Below, in pieces: positions 43,707 through 56,863 of a stretch of 64,000 bases of DNA; positions within the stretch are counted from its first letter, which is position 1, and each line of letters starts with the position of its first letter. Position numbers and translations under genes: made by a program. The stretch is taken from NCBI GenBank assembly GCA_030247885.1, contig JAPDRO010000004.1, forward strand, positions 372,001 through 436,000, in the 5' to 3' direction. The notes beneath the pieces were generated by a model that saw only the letters and a list, made by a program, of their open reading frames with translations, did no database searches and was not told the DNA's origin. This DNA is from Taxawa tesnikishii (nom. ined.) (taxonomy: Eukaryota; Ascomycota; Dothideomycetes; Dothideales).

Positions 43707-45946
43707 ATGTTATCAGCAACGCGCCGCTGGTTCAGGCGCAATCGGACAAGATTCGCTGTCGGAGCTGGCACTCTAGGTCTAGCATATCTGGCCGGCCAGT
43801 ATGCATGGAGCAAGTGGTTGGAGGCGCGCCATCGCATGAGCGAGGAGCGTATCGCAAAGGAGAAGTGCGCGGCCAACACACCAACACATCCGATCGTAGT
43901 GCGACAGTGGCTGATGGTTACTGTGCAGTCTCCGGAGGCGATTCGAGCAGAACCAAGAAGACTGCACTTATACTGTCCTTGCCCTCCTCCCTACCGTCCG
44001 TGAGGAGATCATCGGAGCTTTGCCTGTGGAAGAGATCACAAACGAGTTGCAGAGACAAAAGTCGGAGAGACTGGCGAGAAGCGTTGGTCCATCCGAGGTT
44101 GCCTCGACAGATTTCCCTTCGGGCCCGCCAAGCACAACTGCAATCGATGATGCAGCCAGCTTCCACACGGGCAGCTATGTGCATGCCAGTCAGATGGCCG
44201 AGAGCACACTAGGCACACTAGCTGCACCAGGCGCTGGCGATGGAGACGGGAAGCCACGACCGAAGAAGTCAAAGGTCCAGCTGTGGTATGATATGAAGAT
44301 CAACTGTAAGCCGAACGAAGCCCTGCCACTGCCCTCCTCCACTGACGTCCACCAGCCATTGCCCGCGCCCTGACTCTCCTCTACACCCTGTCTCTGCTCA
44401 CTCTGCTCACCCGCATCCAACTCAACCTGCTCGGTCGAAGGACATACCTCTCCTCAGTCGTCTCGCTCGCATCGCCCCCTGCTCCCACACAAGACTCCCA
44501 CATTTCTCTGGAGAACAACGATGACGACAACTACGACAACGCGTATGGCAACGATTTTGAGACCAACCGGAAGTACCTCACTTTCAGCTGGTGGCTGTTG
44601 CACAGAGGATCCAAGGAGATTCTGGAGAGGGTCACGGCCGCAGTCAAGGAAGTCTTCGGGCCCATAAATCCTCGGGAAGACATCACGTTGGAGCGTCTCG
44701 GTCAGCTGATACTTGAAGTCCGCAAGAAGGTTGAGGGCGCTACCGAGACGGATCGGCGAGAACAGAAGTGGCTGTCATACCTCCTTCCACCGCGAGAGGA
44801 AGAGGACTTCGTTCTTCGGGAGTCTGGCATGGCCGGTGATGTTACATCCCCACTACCCCAACCAGATCCCCTGGAGACACAAGGCACTGCCCTGAACCAG
44901 CCCGCCGTGAATCTCAGTCCCTCCCTCCGCCGTCTCCTGGATGAAACTTCCGACCTCATCGATTCACCAACATTCACTCATGTCCTGACTCTCCTGCTCA
45001 ACACCTCCTTCAGCCACCTCATCGACTCCCGCATCGCCACCGAAGCCTTCAAAATTCCAGTATCCGCTTCAACCCTTGACCCTATGGCGCCGCGGATAAC
45101 AGATATCACGGACTTCTCTTCCCACAAATGCAAGCTTGCACAAACACTAGCCGTCTTCTGCCGCCAGGCACACGTAATCGCAGTCGGCAGCGGCGAGACC
45201 GATGAAGCCATCGTCGCGGGTGGCCAAGGCATGGGCAACGAGTATCTGACCGCCATCGACCAAGTCAAGGATTTGGAGGCCTTTGCAGCGGTCATATACT
45301 CCAGCAACTTCGAGTTCGAAGCCGTCGAGGAGCAGAAGCCAGCCACCGCTTCCACCGCTGTCTTGTCTCAAACCTTCGAGCTTGTGGAGGCAGATGCACC
45401 ACCGAGCCCCATGCCCACCGTTCACCCCGTGGGCGTTCCGCATCCGGAAGATACACCGCACGCCGAGGTCGCGGATGTGGGCGAGGAGTCGGTTATTAGG
45501 AGCTACGTGCCCACGGAGCAGCCGACCGAGCAGCCCACCCCGTCACTGTCCCTGCTGATAAGGCAGTGGAGAGTGAAGGCAAGGCGGAATTGCCGCAAGA
45601 GGTGCTGGGAGAAAACGAAGTTGTATTGGGCGATCTCACCGGGGAAGCTGCTGCCGAGTCCGAGGCTGCACAGGAGAAGACGCAGGAAGCGCAAGACGAC
45701 GCTGCTGAAGCGAAAGCGAGCGCAGAGACGGAAGCAGAGACACACCATCGTGTAGTGTCAGAGCCGAGTTTCGCCGACGCTGCCAAGGAAAACGCTGGTG
45801 AAGGTGAAGGAGAACACAAGCCTGCGGCGGAGGCTTCGGAAGACGCGAAGCCGGAGGCGTCGAGCAGCTTCGAGAGTGCATGGGAGAAGGCCCTCGCGAA
45901 GGAAGACGGGCAGGAGCAGAGGCATACGCCCGGCGAGGCCGCTTGA
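43707..45946 (+). CDS. PEX3: Peroxin-3 (PEX3), peroxisomal membrane anchor for Pex19
   Basis: Exons 43707-43864, 43929-44305 and 44356-45946; about 708 residues. It starts M-L-S-A-T-R-R-W-F-R-R-N-R-T-R-F, then one membrane span (A-V-G-A-G-T-L-G-L-A-Y-L-A-G-Q-Y), the peroxisomal targeting and anchor region. The cytosolic domain shows I-T-N-E-L-Q-R-Q-K-S-E-R-L-A and Y-L-T-F-S-W-W-L-L-H-R-G-S-K. Pex3 recruits Pex19 with its cargo membrane proteins and anchors pexophagy receptors. Conserved sequence ends near residue 503; about 200 Glu/Ala-rich residues follow, an extension beyond the usual length. The frame breaks at CCCC 45538-45541 inside that extension; one added base continues it to 45946. 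Intron phases agree. The start was chosen by the conserved N-terminus; the frame is open upstream to 43638. Confidence 0.92.
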
Positions 45947-47168
45947 GGGTTGGGCCGGTTTTGTACGATATTTTCGTTTCCCCGTTGCGTCTATGAAAAG
46001 GGGATGAGGTGAAAGGAAACAGATACCCAGCTTTTTTAAACACATTCACGACGATCTATGAGATTTTCCGCACGAGAGACTTTGGCCGTCGGAGGTATAT
46101 AACTTGCTAGCTTCGGGAGGGGCAGGTTGAGGCTATGAATTCTCGTGAGCTCTCCGTTTTTGCTAAAAGTTCACATGGGTACGTACCGATCAGAGATTCC
46201 AACCGCAGGCCTGACCAGCCCGTGGAACGAACCCCGCTGAGGCAATGAAGAGCCGAGAGCAGGCGTTCCGTCGACGAGGAATTGTACCTCGGAACAACCG
46301 TCCTACGGTTCCTCTCTAATAGAGATCCGCTCCTCGGAAGAGAGAAGAGAAGAAGAAGAAAAAAGGCGTGACTTGTCTACGCAGTCGTGCTCGAGAAGGG
46401 ATGACACAGACGACGGCTCCGTCCACAGCGTCCACCCGACCTCTGGAGCAGCCCCTTCGGGTTGCCGAGTCTGAGGTAGAACAAAAAAAGGGCTAGATTT
46501 GGAAAGCGATGGGCCGGGGAGAACCGGATGTCCATTGTTGACTTGGTCAGATGTCGTGTATCCTATAGTTGTCGATGGGCAACTCCGCACAGGGTCTGGG
46601 AGGTGGGAAACACTCTGTGTTTTTCTCTGATCCGGACGAGTGTTTTCGGGGAGCGGAATGACAAGGGAAGAGGGAAAGGGGAAAGTGACGAAGGGAAGGC
46701 GAGCAAGGAGGGGAAAGTGGAAGATGATAGAGCGGATGTTCGGGTTGCTGAAGTGCCAAACCCTCCCCCTGCGAAACGACGGAAGACATGATGTTGATTG
46801 AATTGCGAGTTTAGGTACCCCCACCGTTGCTGTCAGGGTGAACAGCTATACTCTTCTCGATCCACCGCAAGGGCACGGAGACAAGGACCAGGGTGATGAT
46901 CGAGAAGAGGTCGAAGATGACATTGAAGAACAGGAATGGAAGAGGAAAGGCACGACAAGAACAACAATGGCAACAACGATGACAACGGCGAAGACTACGG
47001 CGTGAATACAAGCAACCCAGCAGCCCCCACCGACTCTTCGTCCCGAGAAACCAGCCGCATGTCCATGACAAAAGATAGAATTCGAGGACAAAGGATGTCT
47101 ACATCAAGATTCTACCAACTCTCCGTTCTCTCTCGTTTCATGGGGCGGTGAGGTGATGTCTCCACCTC
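45947..47168. other. Convergent 3' intergenic region, 1.2 kb
   Basis: Lies between the stops of PEX3 and the S9 peptidase gene. It is longer than most convergent gaps. Open frames at 46303-46824 (-) and 46846-47091 (-, hydrophobic and Ser-rich) have no family resemblance; neither is supported as a gene. Confidence 0.4.
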
Positions 47169-49136
47169 CTACGATAGATGCACATCAGCAAACCTCACCA
47201 CCCTCGTAAACATGTCCAGTAAATGCTTCCTCTCGGAGAAAACGTGTGCCTGTCTTGGATAAGTCACCATCTCACACGGGACCTTCCACTTTCTGCACCC
47301 CTGTGAAACGCCCACGCCTGTCCAAGCGGCACCCTGACGTCCTTCTCGCCATGCAAAATCAGCACCGCGTCCGGCCACCTTCCCTTGGCCGCCGCCTCCG
47401 CCATCTCCCAGACCGCACTGCCGCGTCGGCTGCGCACGTCGTCCTTGGCCATTTCCCACGGTGCCTGCGCGCCCAGCTCGCACTCGAAGTTCGGAACGTC
47501 GGACTCGACGGCCATCATGTCCCACTCGGTGACACCGGCACCGCAGATGGTGCCGCGGAAGCGCCAGCCCAGGCCGTGGGCGCCGTTTCGGGTTGTGCAG
47601 AGGTACGACAGGAAGCCGCCCTGGCTCCAGCCGCCCGCGATCAGGCGTTTGGGGTCCGAGTAGCCGTTCTTGACGCAGTAGTCCGTCATGGTGACGACGT
47701 CGTCGTAGTCGACGGTACCGACGCCGCCGCGCATCCAGGCTGCGAAGGACTCGCCGCGCCCCGAACTCCCCGGTAGTTGGGGATGAGGACGGAGTAGCCT
47801 TGCATAAGTAGGTGCGTTGGCCAGCCGTAGTCATGGTAGAAGCCGGCGGTGAGACGGTGGTATGGTCCGCCATGGATTATGACGGCGGTCGGCTGCGGCT
47901 TGGGAGGCTTCGCATCGGGCCTCAAGGAGACGGAAGCGGGAGTGATGAAAAGGCAGTCCAGCTCGACTTCGCCATCGGCTGATACGACGGATAACGACAC
48001 AGCAGTACCAATGGGTTCGGTGAAGGCATGGCCGTGATCGGAGAGTTGGACCGGTTCTCCGGATCGCGAGATGGAGAAGACTTCGACTGGGTTTGAGGTT
48101 GTGCCCTTTGCAAGTGCGACGACAACATCACTGGACGCTGGTAGGAGACAGACATGCCATTGCCTGATATCAGTCATCTCAGAGTAGAGCACTTTGCCGT
48201 CGAGGGTCCGTAGTTCGTCCCTGAGGCCGGTTTTGAACTTGATCACCATGATATCTCCTGCTCTGTTGTGGTCCGCTGCACACTCCTCATCACCCCTGCG
48301 CGTTTCGTCCACTTGCCGTCAGCAACGGAGACGCTCCAGACCGCGTCGGAACTGATGTTTTCCTCGGGCGTGTTTCCGGCGCTGAAGTAGATATGCTCGC
48401 CCACCCATTCCATACCTGTGGCTTTCCAAGCGCTGGTGACCGCACCGCGACATTTGCAGATTCGCGTGCACTCCTTGCTGGTCACAGAGACTCGTTCGAT
48501 ATCCATGCCATCCGTGAACCCGGATTCAAATTCGGGTGTTTTCTGAACGAGGAAAGCAATGGACTTACTATCCTCGCTCCATGTAAGATCGGCAACATGA
48601 GCGTCGCGCTGGACGAGAGTAGTAACGGTCTTGCTCGCCACGTGTACAAGTCTTACTCGGTTGTACTCCCAGTCTTCACCGAACACTTCGGCGTCGTCCT
48701 TTTCCTCTTCTCTTCTCTTCTGCTCGGGCGTCTTCTCGTCGGCACTCAAAAAGGCGATGAACTTTCCATCAGGGCTCCAGACAAAGTTCTGGATTGGTCG
48801 TTCGTTATCAGCCTTTGTCAGAGGTACCGACTCGCCACCTTGCAAGGACAGTTGGTAGATGGCAGAAGATTTGCCCGCTTTCGAGCGGTCGCTTGTGAAG
48901 GCGATCGATTTGCCATCGGGAGCCCACTTCGGTGCTTTGTCATTGAACAGACCCGAAGTGAGCTGACGAGCGGACTTCTCCTTGTCTATATCGGCGATCC
49001 AGATGGAAGAAACGGCATTGTCTCCTTTCTTGTGGCCGTAGACCAGGGAAGTAGAGTATATGAGTCGCTCTCCAGAGGGCGAGATCTCGATGGATTGAGG
49101 AACCTCAAGGTCCAGGACCTTCTCGATGTCTGACAT
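47169..49136 (-). CDS. Prolyl oligopeptidase-family (S9) serine peptidase
   Basis: About 656 residues, no introns, no signal peptide, so probably cytosolic, like acylaminoacyl-peptidases. The N-terminal beta-propeller carries repeats such as S-P-S-G-E-R-L-I-Y, A-P-D-G-K-S-I-A-F and S-P-D-G-K-F-I-A-F. The C-terminal alpha/beta-hydrolase has the oxyanion strand I-H-G-G-P-Y, the nucleophile elbow G-G-W-S-Q-G-G-F, the Asp in L-H-G-E-K-D-V-R-V-P and the His in P-R-Q-A-H-V-F. Together these form the Ser-Asp-His triad. The frame breaks at three CCCC runs, 48293-48296, 47768-47771 and 47298-47301. One base at each gives a frame divisible by three with all catalytic residues in order. Start M-S-D-I-E-K-V-L-D at 49136. 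The substrate (oligopeptides or blocked N-termini) is a family inference. Confidence 0.9.
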
Positions 49137-50060
49137 TCCGAAGCTTCTTCAGAGGGACAGACGACGTCGTGTGCGGGCTAGGAATGAGGTTCCTGCAGGT
49201 CGTACGAACCGGATGAATGGTATATTGTATATTGATGAATGGTCTCAACCACCAGGCCGTGTACACGTATATGTACTTCGTACGGATATCGGTTTACGGA
49301 CATCGGTGCACGGATATCGGGATTGGTGTGCTCTAATCTGATTGAGCAAGGCAGCAAGCGACGCGTCCAATACACTGCGTACGAGTCTGCGAGGCAGAGG
49401 AAGGAAGGATGATGGCGTCAAACACGCGCAGCGTAGCGGTGCAGGAGAAGACGATTTGGCTCCAGTGGCTTATCGCCTGCATCGTTGCGGCGCAATCTGG
49501 CGTGCATCTTCCCACATTCGGCTGACGAGCGGCAACTTCCTTCTTTTTCTTCTATGTGACAACTCCCCGTCTGTTGTTGAAGGATTCGCCGAATGAGGAA
49601 GGTACAAGGGACAAGGGAGTAGCTGCGGAGAATCATTGACCCGACGCTACGGATGCCGATGCCTATTCGACGAGAAAGCGACCCGTTTCCGGTCTCGGCC
49701 CCCAGCAGATCGGCTAAGCTCGGGTAGCAAACGGTGCAAACACGTCAGTCGAAGCCGGGCGCGGCCAGCTCACTTTCTCGCTGTGTGAAGCTGCTGCTTG
49801 CTGTATCAGTCAATACATGCTGCCTGCCGCGCAGCTTTCGCAATTCCAAACCGCGCGACAACTATCCTTAGATTCCAATCGTGCACACCACATTACACTG
49901 GTTGTACTCCTGCTTTTCACCCGCGAGCGCTGCCCTCAGATCTCTGCAACCGCGCCAGACCAGTTGGCTCACTTCCGTGTCTTCGACTTATTGAAAGTTG
50001 GATGCGCAGGTAGAAGAAAGGCACAACAGGAAGTCCCTCAGGGTCCTTTCCTAGGAGTCG
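49137..50060. promoter_or_regulatory. Divergent promoter region, S9 peptidase and THO2 genes
   Basis: 924 bases between divergent starts. Repeated 'cggatatcgg' elements occur at about 49284-49320. No gene was recognised; the plus frame 49817-50188 runs into the THO2 start in another frame. Confidence 0.5.
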
Positions 50061-50066
50061 GTGGTG

Positions 50067-53000
50067 ATGGCGCCAGGAGGAGGCAAGCGCAAGAGGGGAG
50101 AGAGGCAGTTCTCGCAGGACGAGGCACCGAGGGCCTCACCCCACCGCCCGGAGCAACTGAACTTGGCGCAGCAGAATCAGAGGAATGATGCGAGGGGAGG
50201 AGACAGGAACAGAAGGCGCAGCAGAGGCGGGCAAGGTGGGCAAGGTGGACAAGGACGACAAGATGCACCAAGACCAGCAGGTAACGGCCCTGATGCGATC
50301 ACTCCGTCACGCTCAGTACCGAACGCCATATCCGCTTCGAACGCGAACTCGCAACAGCAACGCGGTACTCCTGCCCCGGAGAGGACAGGGACGCCCGCAC
50401 AAGCGGCGCCGACACCAGCTGCGGCAAGAGAGCCAACTCCGCCCAAAGGTCCATTGCCAGTTTACGCGTACGAGCACTTGACCCCGACGGTCTTGTCATC
50501 CTGGAAGGAGAAGGGAAGACAAGCAATCGTAGACTTAGCGACCAAGGCTGAGGATGGGGAATCACTGCGAGCATCGTGCTGCAAGAGCTTATAAGGGCCA
50601 GTCTAGACGGACGTCTGAGCCCTTCAGACGCTGGCGACGCAGTGAAAGGCATGATTGACAACCAGCCTGAGGACGAGGATTATACTGCAACAATTGCGAG
50701 TATCGTATCAATGCTGGACAAGACAGATTGGAGATCTCGAGTCTTCCTACCTTTCTTCACAGCTTCTGGACTGCAGCCTGAAACTTTGCGAGAAAGTCTG
50801 GACATGGAGGCGATGATTGCGCTTGGCTTGGTGCGCTCTAGCTTTACAACGAACCGCAACCGCAAGACTACAAACCTACTCTACCGGCAGTCGAACTACA
50901 ACCTCCTTCGTGAGGAGTCAGAAGGCTACGCAAAGCTCATAACGGAATACTTCAACGTGGCCACGCCTCAGCCCATGCATGCCACTTATGCCGAGGATGC
51001 CTTTCAAAGAATCAAAGCACTTGTTGGAGCTTTCGATTTAGACGTCGGCCGGACTCTCGATGTAACGATGGACGTCTTCGCCGGCATGCTTGTCAAAAGC
51101 ACCCGCTTCTTCGTCAAGTATCTCCGTGCGAGCTCTTGGTGGATACAAGATGAGATGCCGGAGAGCATCAAGTGGCGCGGACAAGGTTTCGACACCCTGC
51201 CCAGCTGGGCTCTCCCGGGTTCTGGAGCCCTCACGACAAGTCCGGAAGAAAAACAGCAGGCTGCAAGCCTTCGCGAAGCTCGTGACGTCCGCTTCTGGAA
51301 CGAAGTCCGGGAGAAAGGCTTGACAGCGTTTTACGAGATTGGAGCACGCCACATCACAAACTATGACGACGTCCTCGAGCTTTTGAACACCGTCAGGGAA
51401 CCGGAGCTGGACATTAAGGGAAACGAAATGAACATCATTAAGCGCAAGCGTGTGAACGACAGCAGGAAGTGGATGCGTGAGACCAGACTCCTGCCGCCAC
51501 CAGGTAGTGGCGACGCGGCACAGCTGTTGGGCTTCAAGCTCCGATACTACGCTTCAGACCTTCGGACTTCGGCTCCGGAAGATAAACTCCCAGACAATCT
51601 CATAGCTCTTGCGGCTCTTCTCATCAAGATCGGCTTCATCTCTCTCCGGGACCTCTATCCTCACCTATATCCCCCAGATGAAAGAATGACGGACGTGAAG
51701 GCACAATTGGAAAAAGAGAAACAAGAGAGAGACAGAGCGAACCGGCCAGGTGGGCAAGAGGAGAGCGCTCTTGCGAAGGCCAGCGCGCTTTCGGACGATA
51801 TGCCTTCTGTGCCCGCGGTGAGGAATTTGCGCGATGCCGCGTCCAGTAAGGCGGCCTCTCCTAAGCCAGACAGTGCGAGCGAGAAAGCATCCACACCAAT
51901 GAAAGCAGAGGAAGAAGACAAAGACAAGCCTGAAGAACCGGCGGACCAGAAGATAGCTCTCCTCAGACAACTGCTTCTGATCGGAGCGTTACCGGAAGCG
52001 CTCTACATACTCGGTCGTTTCCCTGGCTGATGGATCTCGTCCCGGACCTTCCTGATTACATCCATCGGCTGTTGCATCATATGCTCAGCAAGGTATATGG
52101 ACCGGCGCGACCGCTCTCAGACCGCGAAGGGCTCCAACATGCATCCGCGCACATTGGAGACCCTGCGGGTATGCCCAAGGGCATGCTCAACCGGATGGAC
52201 GCTCCATCACGAAAGACCTTGCGCTGGGCTAGACTGGAAAAGGGTGACGACGGCTCGGGTATTTCCTACGAGTTTTACTGGGAAGACTGGGCGGACAACG
52301 TGCCGGTCTGTCAAACTGTGGACGACGTGTTCGATTTGTGCAACACATTCCTGAACTTTTCCGGTTACAAAATCGGACGGGATGCAAGCTTACTGATGAA
52401 GCTGGCAAGGATCGGAAAACACAGCTTGTCCCATGACGGATCCGAAGCAAACCGCTCTCGATGGCTGGAACTCACAAAGCGACTGCTTGTTCCCGCCCTG
52501 AGCCAGACTTCGAAGAACCCTGCAGTTGTCAACGAGTTGTTCGATCTGTTGAAGCTCTATCCGACAGCCACTCGGTACGAGATTTATGCTGAGTGGCATA
52601 GCGGACCTACTTCCCGTTCGCCTGAAATTGCGGCTTCTTTCAAGTCCGCCAGAGCCGAAACCCTCTTCATCCTCAAACGCATCAGCAAAACGAATGTGAA
52701 GCCTATGGGCAGAGCACTTGCAAAGATTGCATATTCCAACCCCGGTATAGCCATGAGGACGGCCATTCAGCAACTGCAATCCTACACCAACATCATCGAT
52801 GTCGTGGTGGAGTGTACTAGATACTTCACTTACCTTGGCTACGATGTGCTTACGTGGACCCTGCTCAATTCCCTTACCGGAGCTGGTAGGGACCGCGTAC
52901 AAGCTGATGGTATGCTGACCAGTCCGTGGCTGCGAGCACTTGCCACTTTCGCCGGTGCTGTCTTCAAGCGCTACTCGACCACCGACCCTTCGCCCGTACT

Positions 53001-56000
53001 CCAGTATGTGGCCAGCGAACTGCAGAACGGCAACACGACCGACTTGGAGGTTCTCGAGCAGATTATCACAAGCATGGCCGGTATCCGGTCCGATATGACG
53101 TTAAACGATACGCAGGTCCTTGCGATGGCTGGAGGAGACGTTCTTCAAGCGCAGACCCTGATTGCTCTAGCCGACGAGCGTCACCTGAGCGGTAGGACTT
53201 CGAAGCGTCTACTGCATGCTCTCATGGAACCTGGCCTCGCCGGACCCCTGCTTATATCAATAGCGCAGGAATGGCAGATGTACGCAAATCATGAGTCCGC
53301 TAAAGATGCCCCGCTCAAGGTCCTTGCAACGAATCTGGACAAGATTTACGAGGTTTTCGTGCAATATCTCGACACACTCAGATCTAATCTGCCGGTCAAA
53401 GATTTCGACTCTGCTGTGCCTGGAATCACGACTCTCATCTCAGAGTTCGGCCTGGAGCCTAGCCTTGCATTTATGATCGGTCGTGCAAGCGTGATAAATA
53501 CAATTGCAGAGATGGATGCAGCCAAGAAGCTCGAGCAACAAGAACGGTCTCGAAGATTGAGCCAAGACAAGGTGCAAGACCAGCAACAAGTCAGTGGCGA
53601 CACCCCAATGACGAACGGCGAGGAGAAGCCAAAAGTCAACGGTGATCATCCGGTTGAATCTATTGCTGACAGTTCTGCCGAGTCCAAGGAAGACGTCAAA
53701 ATGGAGGATGCTGCAGAGAATGGAGAAGTTAAACCAACTGTGGAGTTGCAGGCTACGGAAGGCAAGGATTCTTTGGCGGCGAATGCTACTTCGACGCCCA
53801 TTCCCTCTCCAACACCGGCGCCAGGTGCAGTATCGGACGCGAGAAATGGATTCTGGCATCCAGCCCTTTCGCCTATCATCGGACGCCTGAAAGAGATACT
53901 CGGCCCTCGTGTGGAAGAAACTATAAGTCTGCCGTTCTACGCCACTTTTTGGACGTTGTCCCTCCAGGACATCCTGGTCAACACAGCCAGTTATGATCAA
54001 GAGATAGCTCATCAGACTCACATGATGAGCCAGATCAGGAGCGACCGGTCGGATCCTTCAGCTGCTGGCTCTAGAGAGCGCGAGCGCAAGATTAAGGCCA
54101 TCGCAGAAATTAAAGATCGCCTTCAACAGGAAATGAAGACGCAAATAGGGGCATATACACAAGTCCGGAACAGGCTTAACAAGGAGAAGGACCACTGGTT
54201 CCCAGCATTCCAAGGCAAAGTAGACCTTCTGCACACGAGCATCCTGCAGAACTGCTTCTTGCCTCGTGTCCTGTTGTCTCCCATGGACGCCCATTACACC
54301 TTCACGATGCTCAAGTTCTTGCACAACAACGGTGCTCCTGGCTTCCGGACTATGCATCTCTATGACCGACTTCTTCGCAGAAACCAACTTGCTGCCATCA
54401 TCTTCCAGTGCACTTCTCGGGAGGCTGAGAACTTCGGCCGCTTCCTCAGCGAGATATTCAAAGAGCTGCAGAGCTGGCACACTGACAAGAATGCGTACGA
54501 AAGAAATGCCTTCGGCGCTAAGAAACAACTTACCGGCTTTGCTAGAAAGTTGGCTGCCGACAACACTCCTGAAACGTTCCTGGATTACGAGGACTACCGC
54601 CGGTTGCTGTTCAAATGGCATGGCAACCTGAATGGAGCGTTTAAGCAGTGCTTCGAAACACAAGAGTACATGCATATCCGCAACGCAATCATCATTCTGA
54701 AGGCAGTGCATCAGCACTTCCCTGTCGTCAACTTCATGGGCCGGGACATGTTGGACAAGGTGAACAAGGCAAAAGAAGAAGAAGGGAGGCAAGATCTCAA
54801 GTTGGCTGCGACGAGCTTATGGGGAGACCTTAAACGGAGGGAGAAGGCTTGGATGATGCCACAAGCTTTCCGAATCGTAAGGGTCGACGACGAAATCTGT
54901 GCATCGGGATATGAAGCTGACATGGAGCAGAATGAGGCACTCAACGCCGCAAAAGCTGGACCACAGCGCGGGGACACGCCACAGCCGGGCAGAGCCACAC
55001 CGAGGCCACTCAACGCCAATGCAGCCGAGTTCAAGCCTGGGGAAACGACGCCGACTGCCAATGGAGACGCGCAAAAGACTGCGGATGCTGAGGATGGGGA
55101 GATCGACGATGAAAAGAAGGCCGAGAATGCTGCGAAGACTGCAGAAAGTAACGTACCCCAAACAGCAGCGGACAGGCCATCCGCGGCATCTCATAGCCAA
55201 TTGCAGCCGCCGAGACCTGGTTCACGAGCCCCTTCACGACCGTCTACACCTGCTGCCGGAGCATCGAAGCCCTCATCCTTGTCTCAGGCGGTGGATACTG
55301 GAAGGAACCTGCCCAGCGGTACTACAGGTGTTGCGCCTTCCCCAGCAACGAGTGCTCCTCCTAGGCCTGATAGTTCGAGACCAACACCTGCTCAGTCGGC
55401 ACCCCCGCGCCCCACGCATGCTCTTCCTGACAGACCCGATTCACGATCAGCTTCTCGTGGAGTACATGACCGCCCTGGAGACAGGCCTGGCACCCGTTTG
55501 GCCCCAGGAAGACAAGAAGGCCGTGACCGTGCTCCTCCCTCAGACTACGGTCGGCTTGAGAGACCTGGCGAAATGTCTCGCACCCCTTCGGCTTATCCTC
55601 GTGAGCAGTCACCCGGCCGGCGCAGCCGTGCAAGGACTCCCGACCGCGAGTACATGGACAGAGACAGACGCGATTATCCCCCAGTTTCAGACAGGTTTGA
55701 TGATCGCGGACCGCCATTGAGGCAGCCTCCACATGATGCAAGACCAGACGCTGCTTGGGATCCACACCGTCGCGAGCCGCTTCCTCCTCAAGAGCGTGCA
55801 CTGGACAGGAGGGGCTATCCCAATGGCAACCCCATGCCGCCACCAGCAAATGCCTACTCGTCTGGCCGGGGTGGTCCCATGCGGCCGGAGTATGACCAAC
55901 CTCCTCCCGATCGTCATGGCAGAGGTCCGCCTCCTGGGGCACCTGGTCCCTTGCCTCGTCCGGCCGAGGTATCTGTCAACCCAGAACGTCTAGCCATGAT

Positions 56001-56828
56001 CAACGGCGATGGCCCTCCACTCGACAATAGAGGACCCAGGGAGCCCAGACACGAAAGGGACGATCGCAGGGACCGCCCCACCAGACCGCCATCGCCAGGT
56101 CGCTACCCTCCGAGAGCCACACTTCCTGGGGAGGATCGCAGAATGCCTCTCGATCCTCATCCATACACTTCCTGTGACAGGCGGGACGAGCCGTCAGACC
56201 ATGCGCCGACGGGTCCGAGGCATACCCGTGGTGGGAGGGAACTCTTTGAGCCTGCTGCACCAGCTCCGCGACCTGTTGATATGAACCATGGTAGACTCAA
56301 CCAAGACACGGCACCTCCCAGACATCAAGATCCGAGCTACGGACGCTTGAACGCTGCTCCGGAAGCTCCTTCAGGTCCGAAAGCAGTCAACACTGCACGT
56401 GAGCCAGCCGGGCGCAACTTCACACCTACCGAGCCGCGCAACGCTGTGAGAAGTAGAGATTTGCAGCAAAACGCTCCCTCTCCGCCTTCCACTTCTCGGC
56501 CACCGCCCACAGGACCTCACAACGATAGGCACTCCTCACAATATGATCGCCAACAGCCCAGCTCTTCCGCACCCGCAACCCCTACCTTAGAGCAGCCGGC
56601 GCAAACGACAGGTCTGCACCCGAGCCGACTGGCGCAAATGCAACCTGCGCCTATTCAGACGAACAACCCTCCATCTGGTCCACGTGGAGCTGGCGGACCG
56701 CCTGTCGGGACGCCTACTGGACCATCTCCAGTAAGCAGAGCGCCATCTGGCCCTGCCTCTGCAACCGAAAGACGGACGGATAGGAGATATGCCGGTCTTA
56801 ACGACGTGCTACAGGGCAACAACAACAA

Positions 56829-56863
<35 letters not shown>

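Noticed and set aside
46811-47091. Small hydrophobic minus-strand protein
   Set aside because: Composition from a short repetitive stretch; no signal-peptide order or conserved residues to support it.
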